A DNA stretch of 64,000 bases from Daejeonia sp002484105 (GTDB lineage: Bacteria > Bacteroidota > Bacteroidia > Flavobacteriales > Weeksellaceae). Both the position numbers and the translations under genes were made by a program. Positions 8,442 to 17,190 of the stretch are shown here, piece after piece; within the stretch, counting starts at the first letter, position 1; each line of letters starts with the position of its first letter. Under the pieces are notes generated by a model. It was not told the origin of the DNA. It saw only the letters and a program-made list of their open reading frames with translations, and ran no database searches. Where the stretch lies: positions 2,356,001 through 2,420,000 of the forward strand of contig NZ_CP195105.1 of NCBI RefSeq assembly GCF_051175565.1, given 5' to 3'.

Positions 8442-9950
8442 ATGAAGAAATATTACCTTATGGTACTGATGCTGCTATGCATTGGTATCGCTCATGCCCA
8501 GCTTACCTTTTCTCGGGACACCACTTTCGGAACTTTGGGTTCACTGGATTTTTCAGCACTCAAGGGGCAGCAATACGGCCAGATCCTCAGGATCATCTGC
8601 AGCGATGACGGAAATTTCTATATTCTGACCAAAATTTCGGATCAGGAAGATCCTACCTTCAATGCAGAGGGCATCTTATATGAAGGCAACAGCAACTGGC
8701 TTTTAAAAACTGACCGTAATGGAAACCCCGAAACATCCTTTGCTGAAAATGGCATACTCCGACTTCCCGATTTTTATGGGACTCCCGATATACAGCTCAC
8801 CGACGGAGGTTTCCTGGTATTTTTTCCTTATTCGCTGCGAAATACCGCACAGAATCTTCCCGGGCAGCAGTACCAACTTCTGAAATACCATACAGACGGC
8901 ACTCCTGACACTTCCTATGGAAATCAGGGTGTGATATCAGAGAAGGTATATTATCCGGAGTTTTCAGGTTTACAGAGGTTTCCGGTCAATGCTTTTCTTT
9001 ACCATGACGGCACTGCTGTGGTAGAAAAATATATGCCTGATGATTCACTGGAAAACTCCAGTGTCGCCGTTCGCTTTACCAAAGAAGGAAAACAGGATAT
9101 GGCTTTCGGAACCGGCGGCTTTCTGTACGGGCTGTGTGAAGATTTCAGCAATACCTCTTTTGTCCGCTACCAGAATGATGGCGTAATAAGCCGTGAAGAT
9201 TATCTGGACGGAATACATCTGTCGCTGCGCAGGTATGACGGTGATTATTCGCCGTCTCTGTCGACGGCCTCTCCCGAATTCAGTTCCGGATGGTGCGCAG
9301 ACAATCTTCCGGCCGGTCAGATCTCGCAGCAGCTTTATGTCAGCGGAGACGAAAGCCACATTATGCTCGTATACCAGGCTTCACTTTTTCAGGATGACGG
9401 AAGCCTGCTGTGCCGTACCCCACAGCGACTGCTGGCGTTTGACAGCGCACTGAATATCGTGCGTGATTTTGGAAGCAATGGTTTTGCAGACATTACCGCA
9501 GGTGGTAATTTTCGTGGTGTCGTGCCTTATGGCGCTGATTTTTTGGTTTACGGCAATGAAGGGATTGCCGCATTCGATGCTTCTGGTCAGCCACTGAAAA
9601 TTAACGGCGAAAACTTGCTCGATACAGATGCAGATGAACTGACGGTGACGGGCAATTCAGTATTTTTGAGAAAAGGTGATACCATCACGCGATACAGCAT
9701 TTCGGGACGCCCACTGGAGGTACAGGAAACTCCGGACCTGGATTTTAAAATCTTGAATCCTTTTGACAGTACAATACGGATTTTCCCCTCAGAAGGATTT
9801 TCCCATGCTGAGCTTTATGATTTTTCCGGAAAGTTCCTGCTGCGTTCTACCCAAACTGAAATCGCTGTTCCTCAACTCGGCAACGGTGTTTATCTGCTCA
9901 GAATTACAGCCGTTGACGGGAAAGTTTTCACGAAAAAAATAGTAAAATAA
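8442..9950 (+). CDS. T9SS cargo protein with delta-60 beta-propeller repeats
   Basis: A 502-residue exported protein. The signal peptide is MKKYYLMVLMLLCIGIAHAQ; the upstream in-frame ATG at 8397 would put 15 charged residues before it, so 8442 is chosen. The body contains repeats of the form FGxxGxxxF (FGTLGSLDF, FAENGILRL, YGNQGVIS, FGTGGFLYG, FGSNGFADI) spaced about 60 residues apart, the hallmark of delta-60 repeat proteins predicted to fold as propellers. The C-terminus is a type A T9SS sorting domain (AELYDFSGKFLLRS, NGVYLLRIT, KVFTKKIVK). Function is unknown; surface binding is a guess. Confidence 0.85.
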   Translation: MKKYYLMVLMLLCIGIAHAQLTFSRDTTFGTLGSLDFSALKGQQYGQILRIICSDDGNFYILTKISDQEDPTFNAEGILYEGNSNWLLKTDRNGNPETSFAENGILRLPDFYGTPDIQLTDGGFLVFFPYSLRNTAQNLPGQQYQLLKYHTDGTPDTSYGNQGVISEKVYYPEFSGLQRFPVNAFLYHDGTAVVEKYMPDDSLENSSVAVRFTKEGKQDMAFGTGGFLYGLCEDFSNTSFVRYQNDGVISREDYLDGIHLSLRRYDGDYSPSLSTASPEFSSGWCADNLPAGQISQQLYVSGDESHIMLVYQASLFQDDGSLLCRTPQRLLAFDSALNIVRDFGSNGFADITAGGNFRGVVPYGADFLVYGNEGIAAFDASGQPLKINGENLLDTDADELTVTGNSVFLRKGDTITRYSISGRPLEVQETPDLDFKILNPFDSTIRIFPSEGFSHAELYDFSGKFLLRSTQTEIAVPQLGNGVYLLRITAVDGKVFTKKIVK

Positions 9951-10018
9951 GCCTGTTTTTTATACGGATAAAATGTGATTCTTCCGTACAAAAGTTTCAG
10001 AACTGGTGAACTTATCCT

Positions 10019-10026
10019 TATCTTTG
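10019..10026 (+). promoter_or_regulatory. -7 promoter box for deoC
   Basis: TATCTTTG, 23 bases before the deoC ATG at 10050. No clear -33 TTG at the expected spacing. Confidence 0.45.
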
Positions 10027-10049
10027 ACGTTAAGTTTAAAAATTACATT

Positions 10050-10796
10050 ATGACACACGTTGAAGAATATCTGGACTCTACTTACCTGAAAACGCCGCAA
10101 CAATCCGGTCTGACGGAGGCTGAAACCAAACAGAAAGTAAAGGAGCTCACGGAAGAAGCCATTGCTAACCATTTCTATGCCGTGATGATCCGTCCGGATT
10201 ATGTAAAATATGTGAAAGACTATATCAAGGAGCATCTTGCTGAGGTAAAGGTGGGCACAGTAATCGGTTTCCATGAAGGTACCGCTTCGATAGAAGCCAA
10301 ATACAGAGAAGCTGAAAAAGCCATTGAAGACGGTGCAGACGAACTGGATTTTGTCATCAATTTCGAGGCATACAGGAAAGGCGATACGGATCTGGTGAAA
10401 AAGGAATTTCTAGAATGTACAAAACTTGGTCTCGACCATGGTAAAGTAGTAAAATGGATCATCGAGATTGCGGCACTTACAGACACACAGATTGCTGATC
10501 TTACTTCCAGAATCCGCGACTGGGCAGAAGTTCATTTTGCCGGTCAGGAGGATAAAATTTTTGTAAAGTCATCCACAGGATTTTACAAGACCGAAAACGG
10601 AAAACCCAACGGCGCAACTCCTGAAGCCATTAAAATCATGATTGCAAATGCCGGCCCTCTTCCCGTAAAAGCAGCAGGCGGTGTCCGCACACATGAAGAA
10701 GCCCTGGAAATGATCCGGCTCGGTGTCAAAAGGATCGGAACCTCTTCTGCAAAAGCGCTGGCAGGAATTTCTGAAACCTCTGAAGGAGGATATTAA
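10050..10796 (+). CDS. deoC: Deoxyribose-phosphate aldolase
   Basis: A 248-residue class I aldolase cleaving 2-deoxyribose 5-phosphate to glyceraldehyde 3-phosphate and acetaldehyde in deoxynucleoside salvage. It is a TIM barrel with the catalytic set visible: Asp100 in ADELDFVIN, the Schiff-base Lys173 in IFVKSSTGFY, and Lys207 in VKAAGGVR. The open frame extends 25 codons upstream, but the ATG at 10050 begins the conserved protein and a TATCTTTG box lies just upstream. It stands alone rather than with other deo genes and ends at a strong terminator. Confidence 0.95.
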   Translation: MTHVEEYLDSTYLKTPQQSGLTEAETKQKVKELTEEAIANHFYAVMIRPDYVKYVKDYIKEHLAEVKVGTVIGFHEGTASIEAKYREAEKAIEDGADELDFVINFEAYRKGDTDLVKKEFLECTKLGLDHGKVVKWIIEIAALTDTQIADLTSRIRDWAEVHFAGQEDKIFVKSSTGFYKTENGKPNGATPEAIKIMIANAGPLPVKAAGGVRTHEEALEMIRLGVKRIGTSSAKALAGISETSEGGY

Positions 10797-10841
10797 AAAA
10801 CTTTGCCTCGGATTATGTTTAACCTATCCAAAAATATAAAT

Positions 10842-10874
10842 ACCGGACTGCATTTTTTTGTAGTCCGGTTTTTT
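10842..10874 (+). terminator. Rho-independent terminator after deoC
   Basis: ACCGGACT (10842-10849) and AGTCCGGT (10862-10869) form an 8-bp stem around a T-rich loop, followed by TTTTTT. Confidence 0.85.
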
Positions 10875-11184
10875 GTACCCATCAACTGGAATCACGCACT
10901 GAGGTAGCAGGCTTCTTGCGATTTTCGTTCATCCTATCAGCGTTATCAGATCCCATGCCTCCATCAACAAATGAAACGCAGTTTTCCGTGTAAAATCAAA
11001 AGCGCCACTCCGAAAAACTCTATTATGCATGTTTTTTCCGGCAATGCCCGTCCAAAATTAACTGACGCACACGGGAGTCTTTCCGGATTTCGGGATATAA
11101 CCTGATTAGAAAGATAATATTTTTTTCGTTCAGAGGTATTTCCAACAACGCTTTGTTGGAAGACAGAAAAACGCGGCTCGGCTC
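10875..11184. other. Intergenic region between deoC and tRNA-Lys
   Basis: About 310 bases with no coding pattern or repeat that I recognise on either strand. Confidence 0.4.
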
Positions 11185-11212
11185 AAAAAAAACACCTGCA
11201 TGTATGCAAGTG
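11185..11212 (-). terminator. Terminator of tRNA-Lys
   Basis: CACCTGCAT and ATGCAAGTG (hairpin 11193-11212) form a 9-bp stem with one G-T pair. On the minus strand it is followed by eight T, 15 bases beyond the tRNA 3' end. Confidence 0.7.
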
Positions 11213-11226
11213 CCTTATTTTCAGAG

Positions 11227-11299
11227 TGACTCCGGAGGGGCTCGAACCCTCGGCCCACTGATTAAGAGTCAGTTGCTCTGCCAGCTGAGCTACGGAGCC
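11227..11299 (-). tRNA. tRNA-Lys (anticodon CTT)
   Basis: The 73-base minus-strand cloverleaf has acceptor arms GGCTCCG and CGGAGTC with discriminator A, a D arm (GCTC-GAGC), anticodon stem ACTGA/TCAGT around loop CTCTTAA giving anticodon CTT, and the T arm GAGGG-TTCGAGC-CCCTC. The CCA end is not encoded. A good two-box promoter lies immediately upstream. Confidence 0.93.
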
Positions 11300-11312
11300 G
11301 TTAAAAACAGCA

Positions 11313-11343
11313 CAAAGGTACAACATCAGACCCTTCAGCCCAA
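11313..11343 (-). promoter_or_regulatory. Promoter of tRNA-Lys
   Basis: On the minus strand: TTG (complement at 11341-11343), 20 bases, TACCTTTG (11313-11320), then about 13 bases to the tRNA 5' end. Confidence 0.6.
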
Positions 11344-11512
11344 TTTTTTCTGCCAAAAATCAAGTATTATCTATATTTTAAAAAACGTTTTGGTTTATGA
11401 TAGTCCTTTTCTATAATCATCAATACCTATACCTGTTTTTAATATTATTTTAATAATTAAAGCAGTATTTGGCAGCGAATATGATATCAGCCACACATAT
11501 TCACCTGTAATT

Positions 11513-14500
11513 ATGGAACAGAACCGAAGTCAGGTTTTTCAAAGCCGAAACGGACACCGATATACGGTTACAAAATGGACCGTCTGGACACTACTTTTCG
11601 TGCTCGTACTCGCCACCGTCATTGTCACATTTACCGTCCTGAAAGGCAAAAATCCCTCGATGCCGGTGATGAATTCTGTCGGCAATTCGTATAAAGCCAA
11701 ACTGGATCCTGCCAATCCGTTCACTTTCGAGACCAGGCTTAACAAAAAATTCAAGGGTTTTAAAGACTTTCTGGCACAGCGTATTGCCATGGACAAAAAC
11801 AAAGCACGGCATACTGGCACTCCAATGATTCGCGGAGCTTTTTACACTCCGTGGTCGCCCCTGTCGCTGCTTGATCTTCGCCAGAATGGCAGCCAGCTGA
11901 ACACCATATATCCGGAATGGTTTTTCATCAATCCAAAAACTTACCACCTGGATTCGCGGATCGACCGTAAAGCGCTGGAAGTCATGCATTACCATAAACT
12001 GAGCATCCAGCCCATTTTCAACAACTATATTTCTGTACCTGGAAAAGAAGGAAAATTCAACGGTGCCCTTCTGCATAAAGTACTGCACGACGAAAACATT
12101 CAGAACCGCCTCATTGCAGAACTGATTTCCACCATCAGATCCTACAGACTCCAGGGCATCAATATTGACTTTGAAGAGATGACGGAAAATTCTGACGAAT
12201 ACCTCATCCGATTCCAGCAGAAACTCTATCAGCAATTCAAGAGTAACGGGTTGACCGTTTCTATGGATATCATGGCCGACAATACCGACTACAACATCAA
12301 AGCCCTTAAAAACAATACCGACTATTTCATCCTGATGGCATACGACCAGTTCAACGACCCTACCGCAGCAGGCCCCATCAGTGACCAGAAATGGATTGAG
12401 AAACAGATGGATGCCATAGCCCGAGAAGTTCCTTCAGAAAAAATCATTCTGGGATTCGGAGCCTATGGCCGCAAATGGATAAAGGATGAGACCGGCACCC
12501 ATACCGAGGATATCACCTACAGCCAGGCCATTGATCAGGCTAAAATTTCGGGCGCCTCCATACAATATGACGACAACTCCTACAATCTCCATTATGCATA
12601 CCACTTCAACGGAAGTGCAGACGATTATACCAGCGACAACAAAGTATGGTTTACCGATGCGGCGACAGCCTTTAATATCATACGTTTCAGCGACGACTAT
12701 CCAAATGCCGGAACAGCCATGTGGAGACTGGGAAGTGAAGATCCGCGAATATGGACCTTCTACGGAAGAAATATCAGTTCTGAAGCCCTTCAGAAGAAAC
12801 CGTACCGCTTTGCCATGATGCAGGTAATGCCGGCAAATTTCAATGCCAAGCCAACGGCTATCGGAAGCGGTGAGATCCTCAACATCATCTCTTCCCCACA
12901 ACAGGGACATACCCAAATTGAAGTCGACCCGAAAGAGAACATCATCTCTGAAGAAAAATACACCAAACTGCCCTCAGGTTTTCTTTACGAACGGTTTGCA
13001 GAAGATGAAACCCCACTGGGACCGGGGCATAAAATCATCCTGACCTTTGATGACGGCCCCAGTGCCGAGTACACCCCGAAAATCCTCGACATTCTGGAAA
13101 AGGAAAAAGTCCCGGCAACCTTCTTCCTGATTGGTGAAAATGCAGAATCCAATATCCCGCTGGTACAGCGTATCAACCGTGACGGCTTCGAAATTGGCAA
13201 CCACACCTTCACGCATGGAAATCTTGCCAGGATGTCGCCCGAGCGTGCAGCACTGGAGCTGAAAACCACCCGTGCACTCATTGAATGCATTACCGGAAAA
13301 TCGACCATCCTCTTCCGCGCACCTTACAATGCCGACTCGGAGCCGCAAACCTATGAAGAACTTGAACCGCTGGCACGAAGCAAAAAAGACAACTACATCA
13401 CCGTGGGCGAAAGCATCGACCCCAATGACTGGGATCCGCGCATGAATGCAGACTCCATCGTAAACCGTACCCTGCGTTTTGCCCAGCAGAACAATGCAAG
13501 CATTATCCTGCTGCACGATGCAGGTGGGGAAACCCGTGAACCTACCGTAGAGGCATTACCCCGAATCATTCATTATTTTAAGAGCAGAGGTTGCCAATTC
13601 ACCACCGTTGCCGGTCTTATGGACATGAAAGACAGCGAACTGATGCCGCCGGTAGAGCGAAGCTGGAAAAATTCCCTGAATTTCTATTTTGCCTCTGCGA
13701 GCTACTGGGCAGGTCAGTTGGTATATGTCCTTTTTATGGCAGGTATCTTTCTCTCTGTCGGCAGAATGATCTTTATGGCAATCCTCGCATGGAAGGATAC
13801 AAAGCGGGAAAAAGCGCAGAAAAAGGCATTCAAAGGGATTCCGAAAGGCATTCAAGTAAGTGTCATCGTCCCTGCCTATAATGAGGAAGTGAATGCCGTG
13901 CGTACGGTGAAGTCCCTTCTTCAGCAGGATTATCCCGATCTGGACATTATTTTTGTAGATGATGGCAGCACAGACCATACTTTTGAAACCGTAAAAAAAG
14001 CTTTTGAAGGCCACCCGGAAGTAAAAGTCATCACCAAACCCAACGGTGGCAAAGCCTCTGCCTTAAATTTTGGCATCTCACAGACCGACGCCGAATATGT
14101 CGTCTGCATCGATGCGGATACCCAACTGAAAGAAGATGCTGTAAGCCGGCTGATGGACACCTTCTGGCTACAGGGAAAACCACAGGAAACAGGTGCTGTC
14201 GCCGGGAATGTAAAAGTAGGCAATGAGGTGAACATGATTACCAAATGGCAGAGCATCGAATATATCACTTCCCAGAATTTTGACCGCCGGGCATTCAATC
14301 TGCTGAACTGCATTACGGTAGTTCCCGGAGCCATTGGGGCGTTCCGCAGGCAGGCGATCATTGAGGCCGGCGGTTTCACCACTGATACACTTGCCGAAGA
14401 CTGCGACCTTACCATGCGTCTTCACAAAGCCGGATATATTGTAGGCAACTGCAACGATGCCCTCTCTTATACAGAGGCTCCGGAAAACCTGAAACAGTTT

Positions 14501-14959
14501 CTGAAACAGCGTTTCCGCTGGAGTTTCGGTGTGTTGCAGTGCTTCTGGAAACACCGTGATGCAATGTTTCGCAAGCAGTACCGGAATTTTGGAAAAATTG
14601 CCCTGCCCAATATTCTGCTCTTCCAGATCATACTTCCATTTCTGGCGCCGCTCGCCGATCTCCTGCTGGTGGTCAGTCTCATTCTTTCAGGACTGGGACT
14701 TATTGTAGCCGATCCCGTCCATATCATCATGTACTACATGCTCTTCTCCCTTGTGGACATTGCAGGAGCAGCGCTGGCATTTGCGTTTGAAAAGGAAGAT
14801 TACCGGAAGCTGGTATGGATGATCCCGCAAAGACTTGTCTACCGCCAGCTCATGTATTATATACTCTTCAAGTCTGTCAACAAGGCAGTGAAGGGAGAAA
14901 TACAAAGCTGGGGCGTACTGAACCGCACTGGAAATGTGAAAACATCCTATTCAGGATAA
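11513..14959 (+). CDS. GH18-polysaccharide deacetylase-GT2 fusion protein
   Basis: An 1148-residue three-enzyme membrane protein. After a membrane helix at residues 21-43 comes a GH18-like domain (about 105-420) with INIDFEE at 216-222 and likely acid Glu221. Next is a CE4 polysaccharide deacetylase (about 505-705) with TFDDGPS (Asp513, Asp514), metal ligands His564 and His568, FRAPYN and LLHDAGG. Helices around 731-758 precede a GT2 synthase (about 780-1020) with VSVIVPAYNEE, DDGST, CIDADT, EDCD at 962-965 and QRFRW at 999-1003, and more helices at 1028-1090. Known GT2/CE4 enzymes make and de-N-acetylate hexosamine polymers such as poly-GlcNAc; the fusion suggests synthesis, deacetylation and cleavage of one polymer. 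The active sites look intact. Polymer identity is inferred. Confidence 0.92.
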   Translation: MEQNRSQVFQSRNGHRYTVTKWTVWTLLFVLVLATVIVTFTVLKGKNPSMPVMNSVGNSYKAKLDPANPFTFETRLNKKFKGFKDFLAQRIAMDKNKARHTGTPMIRGAFYTPWSPLSLLDLRQNGSQLNTIYPEWFFINPKTYHLDSRIDRKALEVMHYHKLSIQPIFNNYISVPGKEGKFNGALLHKVLHDENIQNRLIAELISTIRSYRLQGINIDFEEMTENSDEYLIRFQQKLYQQFKSNGLTVSMDIMADNTDYNIKALKNNTDYFILMAYDQFNDPTAAGPISDQKWIEKQMDAIAREVPSEKIILGFGAYGRKWIKDETGTHTEDITYSQAIDQAKISGASIQYDDNSYNLHYAYHFNGSADDYTSDNKVWFTDAATAFNIIRFSDDYPNAGTAMWRLGSEDPRIWTFYGRNISSEALQKKPYRFAMMQVMPANFNAKPTAIGSGEILNIISSPQQGHTQIEVDPKENIISEEKYTKLPSGFLYERFAEDETPLGPGHKIILTFDDGPSAEYTPKILDILEKEKVPATFFLIGENAESNIPLVQRINRDGFEIGNHTFTHGNLARMSPERAALELKTTRALIECITGKSTILFRAPYNADSEPQTYEELEPLARSKKDNYITVGESIDPNDWDPRMNADSIVNRTLRFAQQNNASIILLHDAGGETREPTVEALPRIIHYFKSRGCQFTTVAGLMDMKDSELMPPVERSWKNSLNFYFASASYWAGQLVYVLFMAGIFLSVGRMIFMAILAWKDTKREKAQKKAFKGIPKGIQVSVIVPAYNEEVNAVRTVKSLLQQDYPDLDIIFVDDGSTDHTFETVKKAFEGHPEVKVITKPNGGKASALNFGISQTDAEYVVCIDADTQLKEDAVSRLMDTFWLQGKPQETGAVAGNVKVGNEVNMITKWQSIEYITSQNFDRRAFNLLNCITVVPGAIGAFRRQAIIEAGGFTTDTLAEDCDLTMRLHKAGYIVGNCNDALSYTEAPENLKQFLKQRFRWSFGVLQCFWKHRDAMFRKQYRNFGKIALPNILLFQIILPFLAPLADLLLVVSLILSGLGLIVADPVHIIMYYMLFSLVDIAGAALAFAFEKEDYRKLVWMIPQRLVYRQLMYYILFKSVNKAVKGEIQSWGVLNRTGNVKTSYSG

Positions 14960-14984
14960 CTTACTCTTTCTCCTGATTTTATTG

Positions 14985-15013
14985 CTGTTCCGACCTGTGT
15001 CGGAACAGTTTTT
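14985..15013 (+). terminator. Terminator after the GH18-CE4-GT2 gene
   Basis: CTGTTCCGAC-CTGT-GTCGGAACAG is a perfect 10-bp stem followed by five T. Confidence 0.88.
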
Positions 15014-15060
15014 GCTTTATAAAAGCAATCCAAATTGATTTTTTTCATTAATTTTACCAA

Positions 15061-15411
15061 ATGTTCACAATGATGAAAAAATTATTACTTTCAGGTTTCT
15101 TATTCTGCTCCGCTGTTTCCGTCATGGCACAGGTGCAGAAAGCTCCCAAAACGGACACCCAGAGCAAAGACAGTGTCCGTGTGCAGGTCGACCTATCAAA
15201 AACCACTGCCCCCAAAAAAGTTACTTCTGCTTCAGGAATGCCTTTTATGAAACCTGAAGATTCCATCAGATATTCGGCACTCAGAAGTCCGAAACGGAAC
15301 GATTCCCTTTACCATATCCCCAACAGAAAAATAAATTCCTATCATTATGAAGTTCCCAAAACCGTTACGCCGGGCAAACTTCAGGAAAAGAAATCGTCTG
15401 AGAATCATTAA
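15061..15411 (+). CDS. Small exported protein of unknown function
   Basis: A 116-residue protein with a signal peptide (MMKKLLLSGFLFCSAVSVMAQ) and a hydrophilic, Lys/Pro/Ser-rich mature part without Cys pairs or a recognisable domain. ATG codons at 15061, 15070 and 15073 are all possible starts; the last two place the positive charges directly before the hydrophobic core. It is followed at 11 bases by the DUF308-type membrane protein, so the two are likely co-transcribed. I do not recognise the family. Confidence 0.6.
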   Translation: MFTMMKKLLLSGFLFCSAVSVMAQVQKAPKTDTQSKDSVRVQVDLSKTTAPKKVTSASGMPFMKPEDSIRYSALRSPKRNDSLYHIPNRKINSYHYEVPKTVTPGKLQEKKSSENH

Positions 15412-15422
15412 AACACTATATT

Positions 15423-16073
15423 ATGTCAACTTTTTTAAAAACAGTAACCAACACCGTAAAACACTGGTATTTGCCCCTTATTATCGGCATCCTGTTCATT
15501 CTGCTTGGGGCATACATCTTTTCCGTACCGACCGAGTCTTATGTTGCACTGAGTATTTTATTCGCTGTATCCTTCATTGTTTCGGGGATCCTCGAAATCG
15601 TTTTTTCGCTTCAGAACAGCGACGAGCTTGAAGGCTGGGGATGGTATCTGGCAGGTGGTATCCTCGACCTGATCATAGGGATTATCCTTTCCCTGTCTCC
15701 CGGTCTGTCTATGGCAACACTTCCCTTTTTTGTCGGTTTTATGCTCTTGTTCAAATCCATACAGGGACTTGGCGTTGCTTTTGATCTGAAACATTACGGC
15801 GTCATGGACTGGGGCTATATTGCCGTGACCAGTATGCTGGGAATCATCTTTTCGTTCATGCTCGTAGCTTATCCTGTTTTTGCAGGTATCTCCATTGTGG
15901 TTTTTACGGCGCTTTCTTTTATCTTTCTGGGTATTCAGCTGATTTCGGTCTCCATAAGCCTCAGAAAAATCAAAAATTACCCGAACAAAGTCAGCCGCGA
16001 TCTGCAGGACAAAATCAAAGCGCTGAAAGACGAATATTATCAGGAGCTGAAAAATAACAGCACCCCTTCCTGA
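15423..16073 (+). CDS. HdeD/DUF308 family membrane protein
   Basis: A 216-residue integral membrane protein with about six hydrophobic helices arranged as two similar halves (LIIGILFILLGAYIF, then DLIIGIILSLSPGLSM), the pattern of the HdeD/DUF308 family. E. coli HdeD is linked to acid resistance, but the activity of the family is not established. A charged cytosolic tail of about 40 residues (KIKNYPNKVSRDLQDKIKA) follows the last helix. It lies 11 bases after a small exported protein and ends at a terminator. Confidence 0.8.
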   Translation: MSTFLKTVTNTVKHWYLPLIIGILFILLGAYIFSVPTESYVALSILFAVSFIVSGILEIVFSLQNSDELEGWGWYLAGGILDLIIGIILSLSPGLSMATLPFFVGFMLLFKSIQGLGVAFDLKHYGVMDWGYIAVTSMLGIIFSFMLVAYPVFAGISIVVFTALSFIFLGIQLISVSISLRKIKNYPNKVSRDLQDKIKALKDEYYQELKNNSTPS

Positions 16074-16096
16074 CAATACCAGAAAACAAATTACAG

Positions 16097-16122
16097 GCAC
16101 CCTGCAAAAGGGTGCTTTTTTT
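16097..16122 (+). terminator. Terminator after the DUF308 gene
   Basis: GCACCCT-GCAAA-AGGGTGC stem-loop followed by seven T. Confidence 0.88.
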
Positions 16123-16146
16123 GTGGAATGATAACAAATCATTTTC

Positions 16147-16154
16147 TATTTTTG
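16147..16154 (+). promoter_or_regulatory. -7 promoter box for the HD-domain gene
   Basis: TATTTTTG, 31 bases before the ATG at 16186. Confidence 0.45.
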
Positions 16155-16185
16155 CAGCTGTAATTCAGAACCACCACCAGAGAAG

Positions 16186-16629
16186 ATGACAAAGACAGAG
16201 ATGCTGAACAAAGCCATAAAACTTGCTGATAAAGCCCACAAAGGGCAAACCGACAAATATGATGCTCCCTATATTGGCCATGTCATGCGCGTCATGGAAT
16301 ACGGAAAAACCCTCGATGAAAAAATAACAGGCGTGCTGCACGACGTTGTGGAAGACTGCCCGGAATATTCCTTCGCCTATCTGCGTGAGCTTGGTTTTTC
16401 AGAAGAAATTGTCTTTGCTGTAGAATGCCTGACCAAACTTGACCCTGATGAGGACTATGACGATTTCATCAAAAGGACAGAAAAATCACCGCTGGCGGTT
16501 TCTGTCAAACTCAATGATTTGCGCGACAATATGGACCTGCGCCGCTGCACAAAACTGCTCTCCGAAAAAGACCTCAAACGTTTCAATAAATATCTGAAGG
16601 CTTACCAATATCTGATCAATAAATATTGA
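16186..16629 (+). CDS. Small HD-domain (p)ppGpp hydrolase-like protein
   Basis: A 147-residue stand-alone HD phosphohydrolase domain related to the hydrolase half of SpoT and to small alarmone hydrolases. The metal-binding pattern is visible: His in YIGHVMRVM, His-Asp in GVLHDVVED, which also supplies the Glu-Asp pair characteristic of hydrolase-competent SpoT domains, and Asp in KLNDLRDNMDL. No synthetase, TGS or ACT domain follows. Degradation of (p)ppGpp is the best guess; another nucleotide substrate is possible. The gene is monocistronic, and repeats follow it. Confidence 0.82.
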   Translation: MTKTEMLNKAIKLADKAHKGQTDKYDAPYIGHVMRVMEYGKTLDEKITGVLHDVVEDCPEYSFAYLRELGFSEEIVFAVECLTKLDPDEDYDDFIKRTEKSPLAVSVKLNDLRDNMDLRRCTKLLSEKDLKRFNKYLKAYQYLINKY

Positions 16630-16722
16630 CTTGTCCCTTATTTCAGAAAAAAGTTTTGATTTTTTGCTTGTCCCAAACGGATAGAATAAAAAAAAACAAA
16701 CTTTCAGGGATCTGGAATTAAA

Positions 16723-16846
16723 TATTGTTCTTGATCCTAACTTAGAGGGGTGAGAGATAAAGCATTTTTTCTCTTCAGATTAAGCAATATTTTTGCTTAG
16801 TCCACAAGTTTTGTTCTTGATCCAAAAAAAGTATTGTTCTTGATCC
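16723..16846 (+). repeat. Three copies of TTGTTCTTGATCC
   Basis: The 13-mer occurs at 16725-16737, 16811-16823 and 16834-16846; the first and third extend to TATTGTTCTTGATCC. Looser relatives (TTGACTTGTCCC near 16628, TTGCTTGTCCC near 16666, TTGCTTAGTCC near 16793) lie in the same 220-base gap. No gene is visible. Confidence 0.6.
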
Positions 16847-16915
16847 GATTTTTTTTTTATTCTCAACCTCAAAACCATACCATAAAAAAAGAGAACCATT
16901 TCTGATTCTCTCTAG

Positions 16916-16988
<73 letters not shown>

Positions 16989-17028
16989 GTGTTTCTTTTG
17001 ACGCAACCGACTCATGCGTTTTTCTTTG

Positions 17029-17101
<73 letters not shown>

Positions 17102-17112
17102 ATATTGGACTG

Positions 17113-17142
17113 CAAATATACAAATTTCCTGCGATAATACAA
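17113..17142 (-). promoter_or_regulatory. Promoter of the tandem initiator tRNAs
   Basis: On the minus strand: TTG (complement at 17140-17142), exactly 19 bases, TATATTTG (17113-17120), then 11 bases to the tRNA 5' end. This is among the best two-box promoters in the window. Confidence 0.65.
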
Positions 17143-17179
17143 GGCTTTTCATAATAATTTCGCTGTTACGAAATTTCAC

Positions 17180-17187
17180 TATATTTG
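17180..17187 (+). promoter_or_regulatory. -7 box abutting the tsaC start codon
   Basis: TATATTTG ends three bases before the ATG at 17191, so transcription would start at or next to the start codon. Confidence 0.45.
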
Positions 17188-17190
17188 TCT

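Noticed and set aside
11153..11416. Plus-strand frame across tRNA-Lys
   Set aside because: It covers the antisense of a well-formed tRNA and its terminator.
16723..16846. CRISPR array
   Set aside because: Three 13-base words with unequal spacing of 73 and 10 bases, no longer repeat and no cas genes.
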